A stretch of 64,000 nucleotides of DNA from Flavobacterium sp. 1355 (GCF_017833415.1 NZ_JAFICC010000009.1:186001-250000), one strand, 5' to 3'. Positions 45,798-55,907 are shown, counted from the stretch's first letter. Translations and numbers: made by a program. The notes: generated by a model from the letters alone, not told the origin.

Positions 45798-48248
45798 TTA
45801 TTTCACAAAGAAATTGATAGTTCTGTTCATTGAATCTCCGTCTGCATCTTTTACGGTTAGGATGAAAGAAGCTAATCCTTTCTCGATAGCTGTAAACTGA
45901 ATTTCTTTTCCTTGTAAAACCACTTTTCCGTTTTTAAGATCTGAGAACGTGTAAACTGGTTTATTTTCATATCCTTTGAAAAAATCAGTTGCATTTAAAA
46001 CTTTTTTATCTCCAGTATTCACAAAATAATGAGGCTGTGCCATCCAGTCTAAATAAGTATCCAATTGTGTAAATCCGTCTTTGTCAGTATCCTGATTCGC
46101 ATCGGAGAAATCTCCGGCTTTTGAATTTTCGTTTAAACTTAAGGCTTTTTCCCACCAGTTTGGCAATCCGTCGTGATCCGTATCCCAATCTGCAGGGCGA
46201 GTTTCAGAGGCAAAATTTGGCCATCCGCCGGCATCTTCTTCATTGTCAATCATACCTGCCAAACCACTTTTGCTTCCTTTATAAGTAAAAGTTCCTTTTA
46301 AAGTTTCATCCACAATTCGGTTATCATGTTTGTCAAAAAACGGCTGATTGGCACCAACATCTGAAAGTACATTTTTATAAGCCGCTTTCGCTGATTGTGT
46401 TGCTACATACGATGCAAAAAAGGGTTTGTCTACAAAAGTTTCATAGTCGACTTTCTCTTTATTTGTGGTAGTAAATTTTCTTCCTTTCTCCTGAGATTTC
46501 TCATCAAAATAACCCGGCATAACATTTCCATCAAAATAATAACGCTGCATTCCTTTTCCAACTCCTTCATGTTGTGCATTTAAGGCCACAAAAATTGCCG
46601 TTGAACCTCCGGGTTTGTAATAATTGTTTACAAAATTCACTTCATTTGCTCCTCCGTCAGTTGTTCTTTTTCCCCAATTGTACACCACATTATTTGTGAT
46701 ATCCAATCTTCCTGTGTAGAATCCGTCACCGCTTAAACCGCCGCCAATACTCCAGTTTCTACCGTAGTTGTGCGCCAATAAGTTATGATGAAAACTGCCG
46801 ATATCCCCGCCAATTGTTGCTGCATAACCGTGCATTTTCCCTTCTTCGTATTTACCATGACCCGCCACGTTCAAAGCTTCAGAAATTAAAGTTCTTTGCA
46901 ATGTAATATGATGGGCACTACGAGAACTAAATGATTCATCGATCGTCCAGCTGATTGAGCAGTGATCAATAATGCTGTAATCTGCACCAGTTAATCCCAT
47001 CCCGTCAAAAGTTCTTCCGCCGCCAATTCTAACTTTCAAAAATCGTACAACACCGTCATTTCCAGTCAACCCAATTGGCGCTCTGCTGATCGTGATTCCT
47101 TCGCCCGGCGCTGTTTGTCCCGCAACAGTAACATAAGGCTGATTTACCACTAATCTCGAAGCAAGTTTTATATTTCCCGAAACATTAAAAACAATCGTTC
47201 TGGGTCCAATTTCCTGATTGACAGCATCGCGTAAACTTCCTGGTCCATCATCGTTTAAATTCGTTACTTCAATCACTTTTCCACCACGACCTCCTACGGC
47301 ATAGCGTCCGTAACCTTCCGCTCCCGGAAAAGCCAATTGTGCAGGTTTAAACGACCAAACATTTCCTAACGTTACCTCGCCTTTAGCATCAACTTCGTCA
47401 ACTCTCCAGTAATAAGTTGTACCACTGTATAAATCGGAAACTGTAAAAGAGTTAGCAGTCAGTTTTCCTTTGAATTCTCTTGAAGAATCTGTTGCATTCT
47501 CTACCGCATTTCTGTCTTCACCAAAATACAATTTATGAGACGCAACACTTTTTGGAGCATCCCATTTTAAGATTAAGGTTTTGGATACTTCAACATGTTC
47601 GTCACGATTTTTTGGCTCCGGTGTACGCGCCTGATTCATTAAGTTTGGCGTATCAATTTCAAAACCATTAATCACAATCTGTTTTATAACATCAGGATTA
47701 GAAGTCGGATCAATTTCAAAACGAACGATCACATCCTTCCCTTTTTCAGCATTAAAAGTAATATACGACATAGCCGCATCAATTTTAGCATTGGCTCTCT
47801 GACTCGCATTTACCGTTTCCTGAAGCTTTCCGTTAACGAAAATCTTTATTGGAGAAAAGGTTTTTCCCGTAATCACATCAAAAGCATTATGAAAAGTCAA
47901 AAGCGTATGTTTTCCAGCATTCAATCCGCTGATTTTCAATTCTAAATTTTCAGCCGTAATCAAACCGTCGCTTCCTAATCTGTTATAATGCGGAGCGCTC
48001 ATTCCAACTTTATACCATTTCGATGTAAAGTTTCCTTTTAGTTTAAAGGATACAGTATTGAAGGATTTAGCATCTTCTTTTCCTTCATTAATCACCCAGG
48101 AATCATAACCCGGATCGTGAACTTCTTCTAATCTTCTTTGAAAAAAATCAAAGTCTACTTTTACAATTTGTTTATCTGTATTCTGTGCTTGTGCATTTGC
48201 CGTTAAAAGCATTGCCAGAGTCAAAGAACCCATTAATTTCTTTATCAT
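45798..48248 (-). CDS. Multidomain PL1 pectate lyase with N-terminal binding and FN3 domains
   Basis: 816 residues, signal peptide ending LLTANAQAQ. The order is: a beta-sandwich resembling malectin/CBM modules (about 25-200), a fibronectin type III domain (about 215-300, LILKWDAPKSVASHKLYFGE, GTTYYWRVDEVDAKGE), the PL1 beta-helix (about 305-620; AFPGAEGYGRYAVGGRGG, QPYVTVAGQTAPGEGITISR, DHCSISWTIDESFS), calcium-binding DTDHDGLPNWWEKALSLNEN, and a C-terminal cadherin-like domain (about 745-816). The catalytic region diverges from the two shorter PL1 enzymes, and the added modules suggest work on insoluble or cell-wall pectin. Its start lies 6 bases from the stop of the DUF5703-type gene, so the two are translationally linked. 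Confidence 0.9.
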   Translation of the reverse strand: MIKKLMGSLTLAMLLTANAQAQNTDKQIVKVDFDFFQRRLEEVHDPGYDSWVINEGKEDAKSFNTVSFKLKGNFTSKWYKVGMSAPHYNRLGSDGLITAENLELKISGLNAGKHTLLTFHNAFDVITGKTFSPIKIFVNGKLQETVNASQRANAKIDAAMSYITFNAEKGKDVIVRFEIDPTSNPDVIKQIVINGFEIDTPNLMNQARTPEPKNRDEHVEVSKTLILKWDAPKSVASHKLYFGEDRNAVENATDSSREFKGKLTANSFTVSDLYSGTTYYWRVDEVDAKGEVTLGNVWSFKPAQLAFPGAEGYGRYAVGGRGGKVIEVTNLNDDGPGSLRDAVNQEIGPRTIVFNVSGNIKLASRLVVNQPYVTVAGQTAPGEGITISRAPIGLTGNDGVVRFLKVRIGGGRTFDGMGLTGADYSIIDHCSISWTIDESFSSRSAHHITLQRTLISEALNVAGHGKYEEGKMHGYAATIGGDIGSFHHNLLAHNYGRNWSIGGGLSGDGFYTGRLDITNNVVYNWGKRTTDGGANEVNFVNNYYKPGGSTAIFVALNAQHEGVGKGMQRYYFDGNVMPGYFDEKSQEKGRKFTTTNKEKVDYETFVDKPFFASYVATQSAKAAYKNVLSDVGANQPFFDKHDNRIVDETLKGTFTYKGSKSGLAGMIDNEEDAGGWPNFASETRPADWDTDHDGLPNWWEKALSLNENSKAGDFSDANQDTDKDGFTQLDTYLDWMAQPHYFVNTGDKKVLNATDFFKGYENKPVYTFSDLKNGKVVLQGKEIQFTAIEKGLASFILTVKDADGDSMNRTINFFVK

Positions 48249-48254
48249 TTTGGT

Positions 48255-50585
48255 TTAATTTAATTTCGTTTTTTCTGTTTCAGATTTTCCTAACAGATTT
48301 ATAATGTCTTTTTTTCTTCCTTCCGGAATTACCTTTAAAACTTTCAATTCGCCGTTTAGCAATTGTACTTCAACGGTTGTATTCTGTTTTGCGTGTAATT
48401 TAAAATGAACGTTCCAGTCTTTTGGCCAGGATGGAAAAAGATAAATTTTTCCATCACTTTCCTGCAAAAGCATTTCCTGCATGCCAATCATTCCTGCGCC
48501 GCCCCAATTATGATCCGGAACCCAGTCAAAACCCGGTCCCCAAAAGGCAGGGAAACGTCGGTCTGAATTTGCCATTTTCATTGTATTATATTTCGCAGCT
48601 TCTTTGGTTAAACCCAATCTTGCCGCAAAAATATTATCCTGTTTCCAGCCAATATGACTTCTGAATTTTACCGCATCTGAATCGTATTTATAAGTATTTA
48701 AAGCCGTTTCTAAATCTGGTTTTCCAATACCATAAATGCCCCACGGATAAACGGGATACAATTGGGGTACTTCAGAGTTATTGACTCTTTCCCAGGATTT
48801 CGCCGGAACCAAAACTTTATGATTTTCAATTTGCCCAAAATTCAAAGGCGGAATTCTCTTTTGAAAACCTTTTAGATATTCCAGTCCTTCGTTTGATAGT
48901 TCTTTTTCAGAAAGGTTTAAAAGATTGGCTGTAATTACCTGTAAAGCCGAAATTGTACTATTGGCATTATACGCCATTTTATAAGTTTCAGCGCCTGAAC
49001 CCGGATATAAAACTAATTTTCCGTTTCCGTCTAAGGCTTTTCTTCCTCGTTGTTTCGCCAGATATTGATAATGTTCATCAAAAAAACGAAGACAGCTGAT
49101 AATAAACGAATTGTATTTCTGAATGTCTTCGCCTGCATATTCTTTTTGCTGCAACATCATTTGGCAGAATTCAAAAACCGTGTCCCATTCATACTCCAGC
49201 CAGGCATTATATTCCATACCCGGATCATAATCTTCGGGACGTTTCCATTCGTATTCTGCAGGATTTGGTAAACCGAAATTTTCCAGTTGTTCTGTAAAAG
49301 AAGCACCGTTATGATTCCAATAAACTTTGCTTCTTAATTCAGCATTTTTCTGTAAACTCAAATAATAATCCAGCTGCGATTTCATCATGTCAAAATCTCC
49401 GTTTTTTATCATCGGAAAATAAACCAATCGCTGGTTTTGAGCCGTCATGGTTCCTCCTCCCCAATTTCTAAAATCAGGCGTGAAATCTAAATCTGGATTG
49501 GTAAAAACGGGATCAACTGTAAAAAGTCCGCCATTAAATTTGGTTGGGTATTTTCCATAAGCGTTACATGCTAACATATAACGGAATAACTGATAATTCT
49601 GCCCGATTTGATACACCGAATCTTTCTTAATCGATTGATTTTTCTGCGTAAAAATAAAACTGCGGTCCCAGAAATTATTCCACCATTTTATCGTGTTTTT
49701 TTCTGCTTGTTTTGAAGTGTTTTTGTTTGATGAAATTTGACTTTTTAATTCACTATTCCAATTATTTAAATCGGATTGACTGGTATTTAAATAAAGCTGT
49801 AATGAATGTTTTTTAGAGGGTTTTATACTTGATAAATTAAACCCTTTAAAATCTGTCGATTGGTATTTTCCTAGATACGTTCCGTCTGGTTTTAAATTAT
49901 CACCGGTCATAAATCCGCCAAAAGTCAAACTGGCAATCGGGTTTAGCATTTGGTCTTTTACCGATTCCATTTTCTGCTGTTTCACTGCCACATCAAAAAC
50001 GGTATTTTCCCTGTTTCTGTGATAGAATTTGATGCCGTTGTTTTCAAATGAAATCGAATCTTTATACGTAACAATTTCTCCCTGAGGCGCCCATTTATAG
50101 GAATTGGCATTATTTGCTTTTCCTTTTGAATCGCGGTTTTTATAACGCCAGCTTTCATACGAAGCCGTCATTTTCAAGGCATTTTTACTTTCTAAATCCA
50201 AATGAATTATTGGTTTAAAAACATCAACCCAAAGTTTAATTTTTGTGTCATTCTGCCCAATTATAATATAACCGTCTTTTAATTTTAATTCCTGATGAAA
50301 ACCTGCTGCCCCTGCAAATGGGTTTGGCGTTAAGGTTACTTTTACACGCCCTAATTTCAATAAAGTATTGTGTTCGTCAAAAGTCCCGCTTCGCGAAAAA
50401 TAAAAATACAAATCACCTTTTTCTACCCAGACATTCATACCAATATCACCGCCCCCTAAAGGCATAGATTCTGATGAATTTTGGCTCTGCGTTTTCCAAA
50501 CCTGATCGTAATTTTCAAGCACAGGAATTTGCGCTTTCGCGAAAAGCGTAATGAAGAAAAAGAAGATGTAAATTGTATTTTTCAA
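48255..50585 (-). CDS. DUF5703/GH95-like (alpha/alpha)6 protein
   Basis: 776 residues. The start appears to be a TTG at 50585: the following residues (KNTIYIFFFFITLFAKAQ) form a complete signal peptide and no in-frame ATG lies nearby. The N-terminal beta-domain MPLGGGDIGMNVWVEKGDLY resembles that of GH95 but lacks its usual opening. The middle is a helical barrel (YMLACNAYGKYPTKFNGGLF, WGGGTMTAQNQRLVYFPMIK, WNHNGASFTEQLENFG). The C-terminal DHNWGGAGMIGMQEMLLQES and IYLFPSWPKDWNVHFKL match the late GH95-like region. The classic GH95 catalytic set is not evident, so activity cannot be named. It lies 6 bases from the following PL1 lyase, suggesting a joint role on the same oligosaccharides. Confidence 0.65.
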   Translation of the reverse strand: MKNTIYIFFFFITLFAKAQIPVLENYDQVWKTQSQNSSESMPLGGGDIGMNVWVEKGDLYFYFSRSGTFDEHNTLLKLGRVKVTLTPNPFAGAAGFHQELKLKDGYIIIGQNDTKIKLWVDVFKPIIHLDLESKNALKMTASYESWRYKNRDSKGKANNANSYKWAPQGEIVTYKDSISFENNGIKFYHRNRENTVFDVAVKQQKMESVKDQMLNPIASLTFGGFMTGDNLKPDGTYLGKYQSTDFKGFNLSSIKPSKKHSLQLYLNTSQSDLNNWNSELKSQISSNKNTSKQAEKNTIKWWNNFWDRSFIFTQKNQSIKKDSVYQIGQNYQLFRYMLACNAYGKYPTKFNGGLFTVDPVFTNPDLDFTPDFRNWGGGTMTAQNQRLVYFPMIKNGDFDMMKSQLDYYLSLQKNAELRSKVYWNHNGASFTEQLENFGLPNPAEYEWKRPEDYDPGMEYNAWLEYEWDTVFEFCQMMLQQKEYAGEDIQKYNSFIISCLRFFDEHYQYLAKQRGRKALDGNGKLVLYPGSGAETYKMAYNANSTISALQVITANLLNLSEKELSNEGLEYLKGFQKRIPPLNFGQIENHKVLVPAKSWERVNNSEVPQLYPVYPWGIYGIGKPDLETALNTYKYDSDAVKFRSHIGWKQDNIFAARLGLTKEAAKYNTMKMANSDRRFPAFWGPGFDWVPDHNWGGAGMIGMQEMLLQESDGKIYLFPSWPKDWNVHFKLHAKQNTTVEVQLLNGELKVLKVIPEGRKKDIINLLGKSETEKTKLN

Positions 50586-50622
50586 ACTTATTATTTTATT
50601 TATTTCATTTTAAGCGTCTGGT

Positions 50623-50724
50623 TTGTCATTCTGAGGAACGAAGAACCACACTCGAAACTCCGCGCGGCATGTCTTCAATCTTTGTCGATTTACGCGTGTG
50701 ATCCCTCGTTCCTCGGAATGACAA
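50623..50724. repeat. Palindromic repeat, family A copy 7
   Basis: The left arm is TTGTCATTCTGAGGAACGAA, the right arm GATCCCTCGTTCCTCGGAATGACAA in two matching blocks, and the centre has AATCTTTGTCGATT. Confidence 0.82.
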
Positions 50725-50767
50725 ACTAGATTTCAAACTCATAATTAACAATTATCAAATTATAAAA

Positions 50768-52201
50768 TTACCATTCATCCGTTCTAAAAGACGACACCGG
50801 CAAACCTCCCGCACTAAACAATTCTGCTTTTGCAAAATCTTTCCATAAATAGCGAACAGCAACAGGTTTCTTTACTTTATCTGAAGTTAAAACCACTGAT
50901 TTTCTGCGGGCAACCGTTTTCGCCGGATAAAAAACTTTGTCTTCTCCTGCCAATTCAAAGCCTAAAACTTCTTTATCGTAAGAGGTAATTCCGTTCGCAA
51001 CATCATCAAAAGAAACTGTTACAGATCCGTCCTTTATTTCCATTGATTTGTATTTCGGACTTTCGAATTCGAAACCTTCAATTCCGTATGTTTTGGCCAG
51101 AGCCTGAAAAGCTAGTCGGTTTCCGCCTTTTTCTTTGTCCATTGGATGAATGTTATTTTCTTCGCCAACATCCATTAAAACGGCCATTCCGGAATTCGGA
51201 ATTTCCTTTGAAGCCTTAAACTGCGCTTCTCTCAAATAAGCCGAATTGTATTTCTCCAAATAGTCTTTTGGATGAAAAGAAGCATAATTAAACGGTGCAA
51301 TCTGGGCAAAATAAAAAGGAAAATCTCCTTGTTTCCATAACATTCTCCAGCTTGAAACCATTTTTTTCATCAAAGCGGTATACTCCGAAGCTCTTTCATA
51401 ATTGGATTCTCCCTGATACCAGATACAACCTTTTATTCCGTAACCAATTACAGGCGAAAGCATTCCGTTAAATAAAGTCGTCGGCACACGATTGGGATCT
51501 TTTGCCAGTTCTTCTTTTGTAGTCGGAATTTTAGCGCTGGCAAAATCTTTCAGCATTTCCTGATTCATCCAGGCTTCCATGCTTGAACCGCCGTAAGAAA
51601 CATGAATCAAACCAACCGGAACATCCAAAACTTCCTGCAAAAGCGAACCAAAATACCAGGCCGTTGCGCTAAAATTTGAGGTTGATTTTGGCGATGCGAC
51701 TTCCCATTTTCCTTCAAAATCTTGTAAAGGTTCCAAAACCGTAGCACGCGGAATTGTAATTAATCGTATATTTTTATTGCTTGAACGCACGATGATTTCG
51801 TTTCCGTTTTTAACGGGCTGACCCGGAAATCCTTTTAACGGCATTTCCATATTCGATTGTCCGGAACAAAGCCAAACCTCGCCAATTAAAACGTTTTTAA
51901 TTGTTATTTTTTCGCTTCCTTCTGACACTTCAATAGTAAACGGTCCGCCGAATGATGGTGTTTGCAATTCTGTTTTCCATTTTCCGGAATTGTCCGCTTT
52001 TACTTTATAGGTTTTAGAATTCCAAGATGTTTTTATTACAACATTTGCGTTCTTTTCTGCCCAGCCCCAAATAGGTGCATTAGCCTTTTGCTGCAGCATC
52101 ATATTATCTGTAAATAATGCCGGCAGTTTGATTTTTGCATGGAGTTGAAAGCTTGACAAAGCAATAACAAATGCAATAATTGAATTTTTAAAATTTCTCA
52201 T
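50768..52201 (-). CDS. Sialate-O-acetylesterase-type (SASA) carbohydrate esterase
   Basis: 477 residues, signal peptide MRNFKNSIIAFVIALSSFQLHA. A GDSL/SGNH-type esterase of the SASA family. The Ser-containing block is LCSGQSNMEM (S116), the second block GCIWYQGESNYE (GES at 264-266) and the catalytic His lies in NNIHPMDK (H352). A small beta-sandwich precedes the catalytic core. Members of this family deacetylate many glycans besides sialic acid; xylan and pectin acetyl groups are known targets. In this locus removal of O-acetyl groups from GalA, Rha or a side-chain sugar would help the lyases and rhamnosidases. A second esterase of a different fold is encoded at 18936-20363. Confidence 0.85.
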   Translation of the reverse strand: MRNFKNSIIAFVIALSSFQLHAKIKLPALFTDNMMLQQKANAPIWGWAEKNANVVIKTSWNSKTYKVKADNSGKWKTELQTPSFGGPFTIEVSEGSEKITIKNVLIGEVWLCSGQSNMEMPLKGFPGQPVKNGNEIIVRSSNKNIRLITIPRATVLEPLQDFEGKWEVASPKSTSNFSATAWYFGSLLQEVLDVPVGLIHVSYGGSSMEAWMNQEMLKDFASAKIPTTKEELAKDPNRVPTTLFNGMLSPVIGYGIKGCIWYQGESNYERASEYTALMKKMVSSWRMLWKQGDFPFYFAQIAPFNYASFHPKDYLEKYNSAYLREAQFKASKEIPNSGMAVLMDVGEENNIHPMDKEKGGNRLAFQALAKTYGIEGFEFESPKYKSMEIKDGSVTVSFDDVANGITSYDKEVLGFELAGEDKVFYPAKTVARRKSVVLTSDKVKKPVAVRYLWKDFAKAELFSAGGLPVSSFRTDEW

Positions 52202-52216
52202 TTTCTATTTTATTTT

Positions 52217-52475
52217 GCCACAGATTAAAAGGATTATTTAGATTTTTTCTCTTTGGCTATATTTTTATTTTTTTATTTCTATATTATTTGAATTGCCTCC
52301 AGTTTAACTGGAGGTCATAAAATTTTTCAATTCCTAAGGCTTTAGCCAAAAAAAATAGTTTGGCTAAAGCCCAATACTTAATTTTTTCTAAACCTCCAGC
52401 TGAAGCTGGAGGCAATTGATTTTACTTTTCTCTTATCACAGATTAATAATCTTTTTTAATCCTTTAATCTGTGGC
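52217..52475. repeat. Outer inverted repeat, family C, enclosing a family D element
   Basis: GCCACAGATTAAAAGGATTA on the left and TTTTTAATCCTTTAATCTGT-GGC on the right are about 220 bases apart. The family D element sits between them, a repeat inside a repeat. Confidence 0.72.
52291..52417. repeat. Nested inverted repeat, family D copy 2
   Basis: Outer arms AATTGCCTCCAGTTTAACTG-GAGG and CCTCCAGCTGAAGCTGGAGG-CAATT; inner arms GGCTTTAGCC and GGCTAAAGCC. Same plan as 16036-16158. Confidence 0.78.
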
Positions 52476-52481
52476 TAACTT

Positions 52482-55400
52482 TTATTTTTCTTTTACAATG
52501 TTTACTGGCCCAAATAATCCCGCCTTCAACAACGGTTCTCCTTCTAATCTATAAGTCGCATTTGTCCACGTTGACCTTTGTTCTTTTGGTAATTTCTGAT
52601 CGCCCATTAAACGGTTCGCCCATGTATTGGTGATCTTGATTTCGATTGTGTTTTTTCCTTTTTTCAAGGCTTGCGAAATAGCTGTTTTATAAGGAAAAGT
52701 CCAAAGCGTGCCACAATCTTTTCCGTTGATTTTAATTTCGGCTATATTGGCAATTTCACCTAAATCAATCCAGATTTTATCAGTGTCTTTTCCTTTCCAG
52801 ACAAAATCTTTTTTATAAACTGCAGTTCCGGAATAATATTTAATTTGTTCATTTTCAGAAGTGCTCCAATCAAACAATTTGTTGATTTTTACTATTTCTT
52901 TTGGACCTTTGTATTCCGGATCAAATTGCAATTCCCAATTTTCATCTAATGTCTGAACGTTTTCAAATTCTAAACCTTTTTGATAACCCTGTGCCAGAAC
53001 TTCTTTTGTGTTTTCTTTAAAAATGACAAAACCAGATTCGTTTGCATCCAAATTAATATCTACAATTGTTCTGCCATTTTCGATTTTCCAATTGGCTAAA
53101 GCCGAAGTTGTATCGGTCACCGGATTGTACCAAACCGGAATTTTTTCAATAATTCTAAACGAAGCTTCAAACGATCTTTTTTCTCCTTTTTGATTCGAAA
53201 TAAAGTAAATATCTTCTGTATTCGATTTGCGATGTGCCCAAGCAATGGTTTCAGAATCGGCCCTGTTTAATTTCGGAAAATAAACGTCTTGTGTAATGCC
53301 AATTGAAGCAAAATCATTTTCTAAATACGGTAACTTAATAACTGTTCCTTTTCCTATTTTCCAAGTTGTTGCATTTGAATTGTTCCAAATTTCATCAACA
53401 ACATTTTGCCATTTTTTAAAATCTTCATTGGATTGTAAGCCAGGCTGTAAATTTGGTTTTTCATCTACGAAAATCGTTGCACCGTCTTTTACTAACTGCA
53501 GGATTTTTTCGGCAGAAGCCAAAGAAAGCAGTTTATTTGGTGCCATTTTATGACTTCCCGGAAACAATAAAGCGCCGTATTCGATTCCGCCTCCAAACGA
53601 TATTTTTCCGTTTTCAAATTTTCCGCGGTTAATCAAAACATCCGAATTGAATGAATCGTATTGATAACCATTCATCGCATTAGTCCATTGTGATAAATCG
53701 GTTAAATTTTTAGAATAGGATACTTCTTTTGGCATCTTTGCGGTTGGCTGTCCTTCATTTTTTAAACGAACAGACTCGCTTTCAATTCTTGCTGCTCCAA
53801 AAACATTCGGAATAAAAGGCACTAAACGATCCGGAAGTACAGAACGAGAAGGCAAATCTTCGCCAATAAAAACAGCCAAATCAATAACCGGTTTTCCTTT
53901 TTGTAAATGAAACTGCACTCTTTGGCAGTATTCAAACCAAGCTTTTCCGGGCTCCCACCAAGTCTGGTCTCTCTGGAAATAGGTTCCTATTCCGTCCAGA
54001 GTCATTCCGGGTTTTCTGTCCAGCCACGGATTATGCACAAAAACGTGATAGAAAAAACGGTTAATTCCAAGTGCATAATTTCTATCGGCAACCACTTTTA
54101 AATTTCCCGGGTGTTCGTCCCAATCCATTTTTAAAGCCGTGAAAGCCTCGGCCTGAATAATATCTTTTCCGTAAATATGTCCGGCCGAAATGGCGTCTGA
54201 CATATCGTTTGGTTTGTCGTGCGTTGGGCTTTTCAGCCAAAACTCACCACTCGGATAATCGATATATTTAAAATGTAAAAGTCCATCGCTCATCATGGTT
54301 GGCGCTACATTTTCTGAACTGAATTTTATATTTGCATCATCGGCAATTTGTCTTAAAGTCCCGAAGAAATTATCGGCCACCAATTCTGAAATTGTTTTTC
54401 TAACATCGTATAAAACTTTCTCAGAAGTCTGAATATCTTTTACGGGAATTCCCGCCATTACAGGCAGATAATCTACAATATCGTAACCTCTTCGGGTTTT
54501 GAATTCGTTTCTAAAAACAGGCGACCAATTCTGGCTTCCGCATTCCCAGCTGTCCATGTGCAGGATTTTAACCACTTTTGATGCTAATTCGGGACCAGCA
54601 ACGCGAAGCATTTCTCCAAACCAATGATCGAGCTGAAAACGAATGGCTTCTTTATTGAACTTGTCTACTTCTAAACCTCTTCCCGCACCGGCCGTTGCAT
54701 TTTCATGACCTGTAGAAGTCTGACCGAAACGGATGATTCTCCAATTCGCTTTCGCGGAAGCTTTCCAGTTTAAAACTCCATTTGCATCCACAAATTTCGA
54801 AATATTAATCATTTTTGAAGGATCGATGCAGTTTTCTGTACTGATTCCTTTTTCGGTTACTTGCGGACTTAAACGCCAAATCGCTCCCGATTTCCCCTGA
54901 TAATTATCGATTAAAGGTTCGCTTGACAAATAGATTTTGGCGACTTTTAAGCCTTGATTCCATTTTGCTGGATCCAAATCTTCTGCGCCGGGTTCTGTTC
55001 CTTCGGGATCGTAAACAAAACGGAAATATTTGGCTTTTGTGGGTATAATACTGTGGGTATAAAATGCATCGACATCCTGCCAACCATGACGCGGCGTTGT
55101 TAGTCTTCCTAAACTTTTAAAATTTACGCCATCATTACTGTATTCAACAATTAAGCGATGTGCCTGATAGTTATTTCCTTTGGTTTCTATTTGAATGGAT
55201 TTACACAAAAATGGTTCCTCAAATTCATATTGAATCCATCCTTTTTTCGGCATTCTAAATAATCCGTCTTTCTCTGATGAACTTAAAATTGTCGCATCAG
55301 ATTCCGGATTGGTTGATGTTATTTTTGGACGTTTTTTATTCGATGTAATAAAACTTTCTTGCACCGGAATCGCAAATGTCGCAATGTCTTTATAATAGTC

Positions 55401-55886
55401 TTTGTAATGTTTTGGAACGGCTAATTTTAGGTTTTTGAAGTTGTTTCCGCTAACAATTGTATCTTTCCAAACTACTTTTTGCATTGATAGTTCGGGCGTA
55501 ATCCACGGCCCTCCGGCAACGGCAAAACCATCTGCGGGATGAAAACCAATTTTCACTCCTACTCTATCTGCTTCAATTAAAGCCCAACGCACCAATTCCC
55601 AGAATTCTTTACTCAACTGCAAAACCGGCGGATTAAGCAATGGCGGATTTGCCGGGCCTTTTATCGTCATTAAATATGCACCTTCGATCCCTGCTCTTTT
55701 CATCGCTTCTAAATCAGCCGTAATGACTTCTTTAGAATAGGCGCTTTGCATCCAATACCAATAGGTCCACGGTTTTGAGGATTCTAGGGTTGGTTGAAAA
55801 GGTGTTTTTTCTTTTTTATGGATTTCCTGTGCGGAGACTAAGCTCGCAAACAGAAGGATAAAAAAGAAGTGTTTTTTTTGAAACAT
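52482..55886 (-). CDS. GH106 alpha-L-rhamnosidase
   Basis: 1134 residues, signal peptide MFQKKHFFFILLFASLVSAQ. An inverting rhamnosidase family found in RG-I and RG-II loci. The catalytic TIM-barrel region starts with SKPWTYWYWMQSAYSKEVI, ADLEAMKRAGIEGAYLM and GVKIGFHPADGFAVAGGPW, diagnostic GH106 sequences. A beta-sandwich insert (about 200-330) and a C-terminal sugar-binding jelly roll (about 1010-1134, ending with ITNTWANRLMGDQKLP) complete the normal architecture. Length matches the family. It is placed next to the LacZ-type galactosidase and an esterase, an ordered set for removing galactose, acetyl and then rhamnose. Linkage specificity cannot be told from sequence. Confidence 0.93.
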   Translation of the reverse strand: MFQKKHFFFILLFASLVSAQEIHKKEKTPFQPTLESSKPWTYWYWMQSAYSKEVITADLEAMKRAGIEGAYLMTIKGPANPPLLNPPVLQLSKEFWELVRWALIEADRVGVKIGFHPADGFAVAGGPWITPELSMQKVVWKDTIVSGNNFKNLKLAVPKHYKDYYKDIATFAIPVQESFITSNKKRPKITSTNPESDATILSSSEKDGLFRMPKKGWIQYEFEEPFLCKSIQIETKGNNYQAHRLIVEYSNDGVNFKSLGRLTTPRHGWQDVDAFYTHSIIPTKAKYFRFVYDPEGTEPGAEDLDPAKWNQGLKVAKIYLSSEPLIDNYQGKSGAIWRLSPQVTEKGISTENCIDPSKMINISKFVDANGVLNWKASAKANWRIIRFGQTSTGHENATAGAGRGLEVDKFNKEAIRFQLDHWFGEMLRVAGPELASKVVKILHMDSWECGSQNWSPVFRNEFKTRRGYDIVDYLPVMAGIPVKDIQTSEKVLYDVRKTISELVADNFFGTLRQIADDANIKFSSENVAPTMMSDGLLHFKYIDYPSGEFWLKSPTHDKPNDMSDAISAGHIYGKDIIQAEAFTALKMDWDEHPGNLKVVADRNYALGINRFFYHVFVHNPWLDRKPGMTLDGIGTYFQRDQTWWEPGKAWFEYCQRVQFHLQKGKPVIDLAVFIGEDLPSRSVLPDRLVPFIPNVFGAARIESESVRLKNEGQPTAKMPKEVSYSKNLTDLSQWTNAMNGYQYDSFNSDVLINRGKFENGKISFGGGIEYGALLFPGSHKMAPNKLLSLASAEKILQLVKDGATIFVDEKPNLQPGLQSNEDFKKWQNVVDEIWNNSNATTWKIGKGTVIKLPYLENDFASIGITQDVYFPKLNRADSETIAWAHRKSNTEDIYFISNQKGEKRSFEASFRIIEKIPVWYNPVTDTTSALANWKIENGRTIVDINLDANESGFVIFKENTKEVLAQGYQKGLEFENVQTLDENWELQFDPEYKGPKEIVKINKLFDWSTSENEQIKYYSGTAVYKKDFVWKGKDTDKIWIDLGEIANIAEIKINGKDCGTLWTFPYKTAISQALKKGKNTIEIKITNTWANRLMGDQKLPKEQRSTWTNATYRLEGEPLLKAGLFGPVNIVKEK

Positions 55887-55907
55887 TGTTATTGCTTATT
55901 TTTTCTT

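Noticed and set aside
33047..48248. Type IX secretion sorting domains on the PL1 lyases
   Set aside because: The C-termini are calcium-binding repeats or a cadherin-like domain; no typical sorting-domain ending was seen.
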